This document shows, piece after piece, positions 60,685 through 64,000 of a stretch of DNA of 64,000 nucleotides (position 1 is the first letter of the stretch; the number at the start of each line of letters is the position of its first letter). Under the pieces are notes generated by a model. The model saw only the letters and a program-made list of their open reading frames with translations. It did no database searches and was not told where the DNA came from. Source of the stretch: Ophiocordyceps camponoti-saundersi (nom. inval.) (lineage: Eukaryota; Ascomycota; Sordariomycetes; Hypocreales; Ophiocordycipitaceae); NCBI GenBank assembly GCA_003339415.1, contig PDHQ01000119.1:1-64000 (forward strand), read 5' to 3'. A program made the translations under genes and the position numbers.

Positions 60685-61223
60685 GTCGTTGGAGGAGGCC
60701 GAGGCGAACAGGGGTCTGGGTAAGGCCGATGCGGATAGGGATAGCTACGGTGCGGCGCTTTTTGACGTCGCGATGCAGATACGTCGTTGCTTGGTGATGA
60801 TTCGAGGGCGTACAGTCTAGACAGAGACAATGCTATTCTCCAGGTTGTGCCAAAAAAAAACAAGAAACAGTCTGCCCTACTATATGCGCCCCCTTTATCA
60901 CGGCCGTAGCCGGTAGAGAGAGATGAGAGACAGAAGTGAAGGTAGTAAACAAAGATGGAAATCGATTACATCAAGCAGATGAGGTGGAGGGGAAGAAGAA
61001 AGGCGCCTCCTCCCTGGCGCCACCCCTGGTTTTCTATATCCCTCCTTTCCCTTCCCCCAAGAAAAGAAGAATGAGTCTCGAGGCGCAGGGCAGAGAATCT
61101 CGAGTCGGGACATGTGATTGTACAACGGTTATCGTGATCCGGTTCCGTTCTTGACAGCAAGTCGCGTGGCCCGGTTCACTTGGTAGATTGATAAGTGGTA
61201 AGGGGGTCGTTTTTTTTCTTCTT
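60685..61223. other. Intergenic region between convergent genes
   Basis: Holds the 3' UTRs of the KNOP1-like gene (plus) and the RAMP4 gene (minus). No ORF or RNA gene is supported. A poly-A run lies at about 60850-60859. Confidence 0.5.
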
Positions 61224-61677
61224 TCACTGTCCGAACATGCGAGCCAGAGCCTCGAATAACAGGCCACCGAAGACGACGAAGGCGAGAAGAGCTGAGACAG
61301 AAGATCGAAAGAGAGGTAAAGGTTAGCATATGTATGAAATACCACCCCCTTTTTTTTTCCCTCGACATCCGATTCATGTCCCAGTAGTACTCACCGATCC
61401 AGAACATGGAAATGGGAACCTTGGGCGTCTTCTCAGTTCGTTTCTTAACCTGCTCTTCCGACAGGCCCATACGAGCCTCTTGCTCCTTGGCGAATTTTGC
61501 GTTTCGCCTTCGCTGTTCGAGTGTTTGCGCCTGATGAGAGAGAGGCGGGAAAAAAAAAGCCGCGTTTAGCCGATCTGTTTTCTCTATTTTCCTTCCCCTT
61601 GTTTCGAAAGAACATGACAAAAGCAGAGGGAGGGGAAATAAGAAAGACGGGACGATGAGGGTTTATATATGTACCAT
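61224..61677 (-). CDS. RAMP4/SERP1 (yeast Ysy6) ribosome-associated ER membrane protein
   Basis: Small gene of 68 codons in three exons (minus): 61677-61675 (only the ATG), 61530-61395, 61291-61224. Protein MAQTLEQRRRNAKFAKEQEA... then ARMGLSEEQVKKRTEK, then a tail-anchor helix spliced across intron 2 (ISMFWIALLAFVVFGGLLFE) and end ALARMFGQ. Length and layout match RAMP4 (about 65 residues). RAMP4 sits at the Sec61 translocon and is linked to ER stress. Intron 1 (144 bp, GTACAT donor) follows the start codon immediately; intron 2 (103 bp) has GTGAGT and CTCAG. Phases agree (0, then 1). Confidence 0.88.
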
Positions 61678-62239
61678 GTCTGGAGATGTATGTATTCTTT
61701 GCGCTGAGGCTTGAGAGGTTGAGGTTGGAGTCGTATTCGATGTCGAGAGGAAGGTAAAGGGAAAGGGATATTGATTGAGAAGATATACAGAGTGTTGCCA
61801 ATGAGAGGAAGGAATCGAGATCCGGTCGACCTTTCGTATGTGGTATCCGCTGATTCTGCGATCAGAAAATAGGGTGTCAAGCCTGAAGCCGAAGCCGACA
61901 CAATTTCGCGCGCGACGAGAAGGATCAAGAGATGGTCGTAGGGGACAAGCTGTCAACGAGGCCATTGTTGTACGTGGTACGAGTAATTGGATGATGAGTC
62001 AGCTGGAATGAGAGGCATCATCCAATAAATCCCATCATCCTCTCCATCCTCCTCCGCTCATTGAGGATGATCAAATCAAACCCCGCCAATCTTTCCATCT
62101 GATGTCCTGCATTAAAGTTGATGCTCATTTTCATCACTGTTCTCTCCTTCGACCCCCCCCTTTCATTCATCAGCCACGCGACTCGCCGTCATTGAGATAC
62201 CTTCGTATCATTGGAACGCAGCCACGGCCAGAGTAAAAA
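61678..62239. other. Divergent promoter region between RAMP4 and the small mitochondrial protein gene
   Basis: No gene supported; minus-strand frames here are chance. ATCATCC and TCATCC repeats lie around 61990-62090, and a poly-C run at about 62152-62160. It must hold the start regions of both flanking genes. Confidence 0.5.
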
Positions 62240-62719
62240 ATGGTCTCAACAAGACGTCTTCCTTGGTTGTGTCGTCAGCTGCATTTCCCGACGCCGATGC
62301 GGCAGAGGACCTTCGCTTCGTCGACGGGACAGCCCAGCTCAACGGTATTTATGGATCCTTCATATGACTGTTCACCTCTTGAAATAGGCTCTTTCATTCC
62401 CTCCTGTCATGCGGATAAACACACTCAATGCTGATATCATTTCTCTAGTCTAGCTTCTACAAGACCTTCTCCCGTCCCATCGCAAAGACTCTCCTCCTCG
62501 CCGTCTTCACCTATCAGCTAGCTTACTGGGGCTGGGCTAAGCTGGAAGCCGACGAAATCCGCGCCGAGCAATTAGGTGAGGAGAAATCACACAGAGGAAG
62601 AAGCCATCCATGACTTTCTACTGACGAAACTCGTTTCAGCCAACATTTCACAACTTGAAGCTCAGGTCCGCGAAATGGCCTCGAACAAAACCGGTGCTAA
62701 ATCAGTCGACTCGTCGTGA
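62240..62719 (+). CDS. Small mitochondrial single-pass membrane protein, unknown function
   Basis: Three exons: 62240-62344, 62449-62575, 62640-62719, giving 103 residues. The N-terminus (MVSTRRLPWLCRQLHFPTPM then RQRTFASS) is a typical mitochondrial presequence, with likely cleavage near FAS. One hydrophobic helix follows (IAKTLLLAVFTYQLAYWGW), then a short acidic coiled coil (EADEIRAEQLANISQLEAQV). Introns are 104 and 64 bp with matching phases. The layout resembles small assembly or scaffold proteins of the inner membrane, but I cannot assign a family. It is convergent with the GH3 gene: the stop codons are about 90 bp apart. Confidence 0.65.
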
Positions 62720-62808
62720 TGTTAAGAACGGCTACGCAAGGGAAGAAACGCCAGGATCGGTTGGGCATAGGCGCGTGAGATTACAAGAAAACGAAGAAAC
62801 TGGGAAAA

Positions 62809-64000
62809 TCACTTTCTCCCAACGACGAGCGAACCCCTCAACCTGATATCGCGACTGCTCGCCCCAACAAACCATGGATACACACCCTTCTTCAACACCC
62901 ATCGCTGCCGCATCACGTCCCATACGCTCAGGTCGCGTCTGCTCAGCGCGAACCGCACTTCCGCCTCCTCGCCCGACCGAAGCCGCACCTTTTCGAAGCC
63001 GCGAAGTTGTCGCGGCGGCCCTCCCGGGATGCCGACATACAGTTGCGCGACCTCGGCGCCCGTCACTGAGCCGACATTGGCGACGCGCGCAGAGACCACG
63101 GCTGCCACTTCCCACATGCGCTCCTTGTCAACGTCGTCGTTGTCGTCCACGTCGGCCTCCAACCGTATCGTCCGCGTGAGCGCCGAGTAGGAAAATGACG
63201 TGTAGCTCAAGCCGAAGCCAAACTCGAACCTCGGTGCCAGACCCCGGGCGTCAAAGGCTCGGTAGTCGAGATAGACGCCTTCGGTAAAGTCGCACTGTGG
63301 ATCGGTCGTCGCATTGTCGCCGCGGCCGCACGGCGCGTATACGGGATAGTCGGCCTCGTCGCGCGCCAGCGTATACGGCAACCGGCCCGAGAAATTGGCA
63401 TCGCCGTACAACAAACGCACGAGCGCCGTGCCACTGTCCTGCCCCGGAAGATGGGCCACGATGGCGGCAGTGACATTGACGTGGTCGATCCAGTCTTCAA
63501 CGAGGCGTGGGCCGGCAGCGTGTACAACGACGATGGTATTGGCGCATTGCGCGGCGACGTGGCGCACCAGCCCATCGCTGACATTATCGCGGAGACCTTG
63601 GCGGTCCCAGGCTTCGGTCGCCATGGCGTTGATAAAGACGAGGCAGGCTTCGGACGCGCCATTGACCTCGGGCTCGGTCGATCCGACATCCCAGTTGACC
63701 CAGGTGCCGTCTGCCGCGGCTCGTTGTTGGATGGCACTCAACGGCTGGCCCCCCGGATGTCCCGTTCGGTCAGCTTGGCGCGAACACGCATTGTAACTAT
63801 GCTGGTAAAAAAGGGGAGGTGGAAAGAAAGACAAAGGTTCAAATCACATCGCTAATGTAAGGCGGCGCGTTGGCACCCGCTCGTCCGCCGACGATGATGG
63901 TGCCTGCGCGCGCAGCCTGGTCGAAATGTTGGTCAGAGCCGAGGACGGCCTGTGCCATGGCAGGCGAAGACGTGTAACCCAGCCGGAAGACGGCATCGAC
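62809..64000 (-). CDS. Beta-glucosidase, glycoside hydrolase family 3, C-terminal part (cut by window end)
   Basis: The 5' part lies beyond 64000. Visible exons (minus): 64000-63848 and 63744-62809, joined over a 103-bp intron (GTGATT donor, CCAG acceptor) that makes the junction GANAPPYIS-DPLSAIQQRA. The second exon holds the GH3 C-terminal alpha/beta sandwich (DGTWVNWDVGS, SGTALVRLLYGDANFSGRLP) and the fibronectin-III-like domain (FEFGFGLSYTSFSYSALT, GFEKVRLRSGEEAEVRFALS). The nucleophile Asp is in the missing N-terminal domain. Such enzymes release terminal beta-glucose from cellobiose and related glucosides, usually outside the cell. A longer unspliced frame starts at 63834 but breaks the domain. 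Confidence 0.88.

Overview
The window is nuclear DNA of a filamentous ascomycete (Pezizomycotina; Hypocreales or another Sordariomycetes order is an inference from gene content). The evidence is short introns of about 50-100 bp with GTRNGT donors and CTRAC branch points, a Mediator Med5 gene, a fungal LysM effector, a RAMP4 gene whose start codon is split off by an intron, and a 25 kb retrotransposon block mutated in the way RIP (repeat-induced point mutation) does it. Gene models were built by hand from splice signals and reading frame, without alignment.

Layout. 1-2.1 kb: gene-free, microsatellite-rich. 2.1-9.5 kb: the most unusual part. About 32 tandem units of ~150 bp each carry what look like a complete minus-strand mini-exon and mini-intron. 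The array lies downstream of four tandem copies of a TATA-box cassette (8.4-8.7 kb) and a third repeat array (8.7-9.5 kb). No reading frame survives across the units, so I read it as one highly spliced, probably non-coding transcript. 9.6-11.3 kb: a short-chain dehydrogenase and a small cysteine-rich secreted protein. 12-13 kb: degraded or unresolved ORFs. 13.0-16.0 kb: a secreted LysM protein and a protein-arginine deiminase. 17.6-21.1 kb: MED5 (six exons).

21.46-46.91 kb: three LTR retrotransposons nested like Russian dolls. Outer Ty3/gypsy A (126-bp LTRs, plus strand) contains Ty3/gypsy B (411-bp LTRs, minus strand, 5-bp target duplication), which contains Ty1/copia C (153-bp LTRs, minus strand, 5-bp target duplication). 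All are saturated with CA-to-TA and TG-to-TA changes, so ATG codons are almost absent.

46.9-64 kb: a gene-dense housekeeping block: TRAP-alpha/IRC22-like translocon protein, SHPRH/Irc20-type SNF2-RING ligase, mitoribosomal mS41, a bZIP-like factor, a KNOP1-like nucleolar SMAP protein, RAMP4, a small mitochondrial membrane protein and the 3' part of a GH3 beta-glucosidase cut by the window end. Functionally the window mixes secretory-pathway genes (TRAP-alpha, RAMP4), transcription and chromatin genes (MED5, SHPRH, bZIP) and host-interaction candidates (LysM, small secreted protein, PAD).
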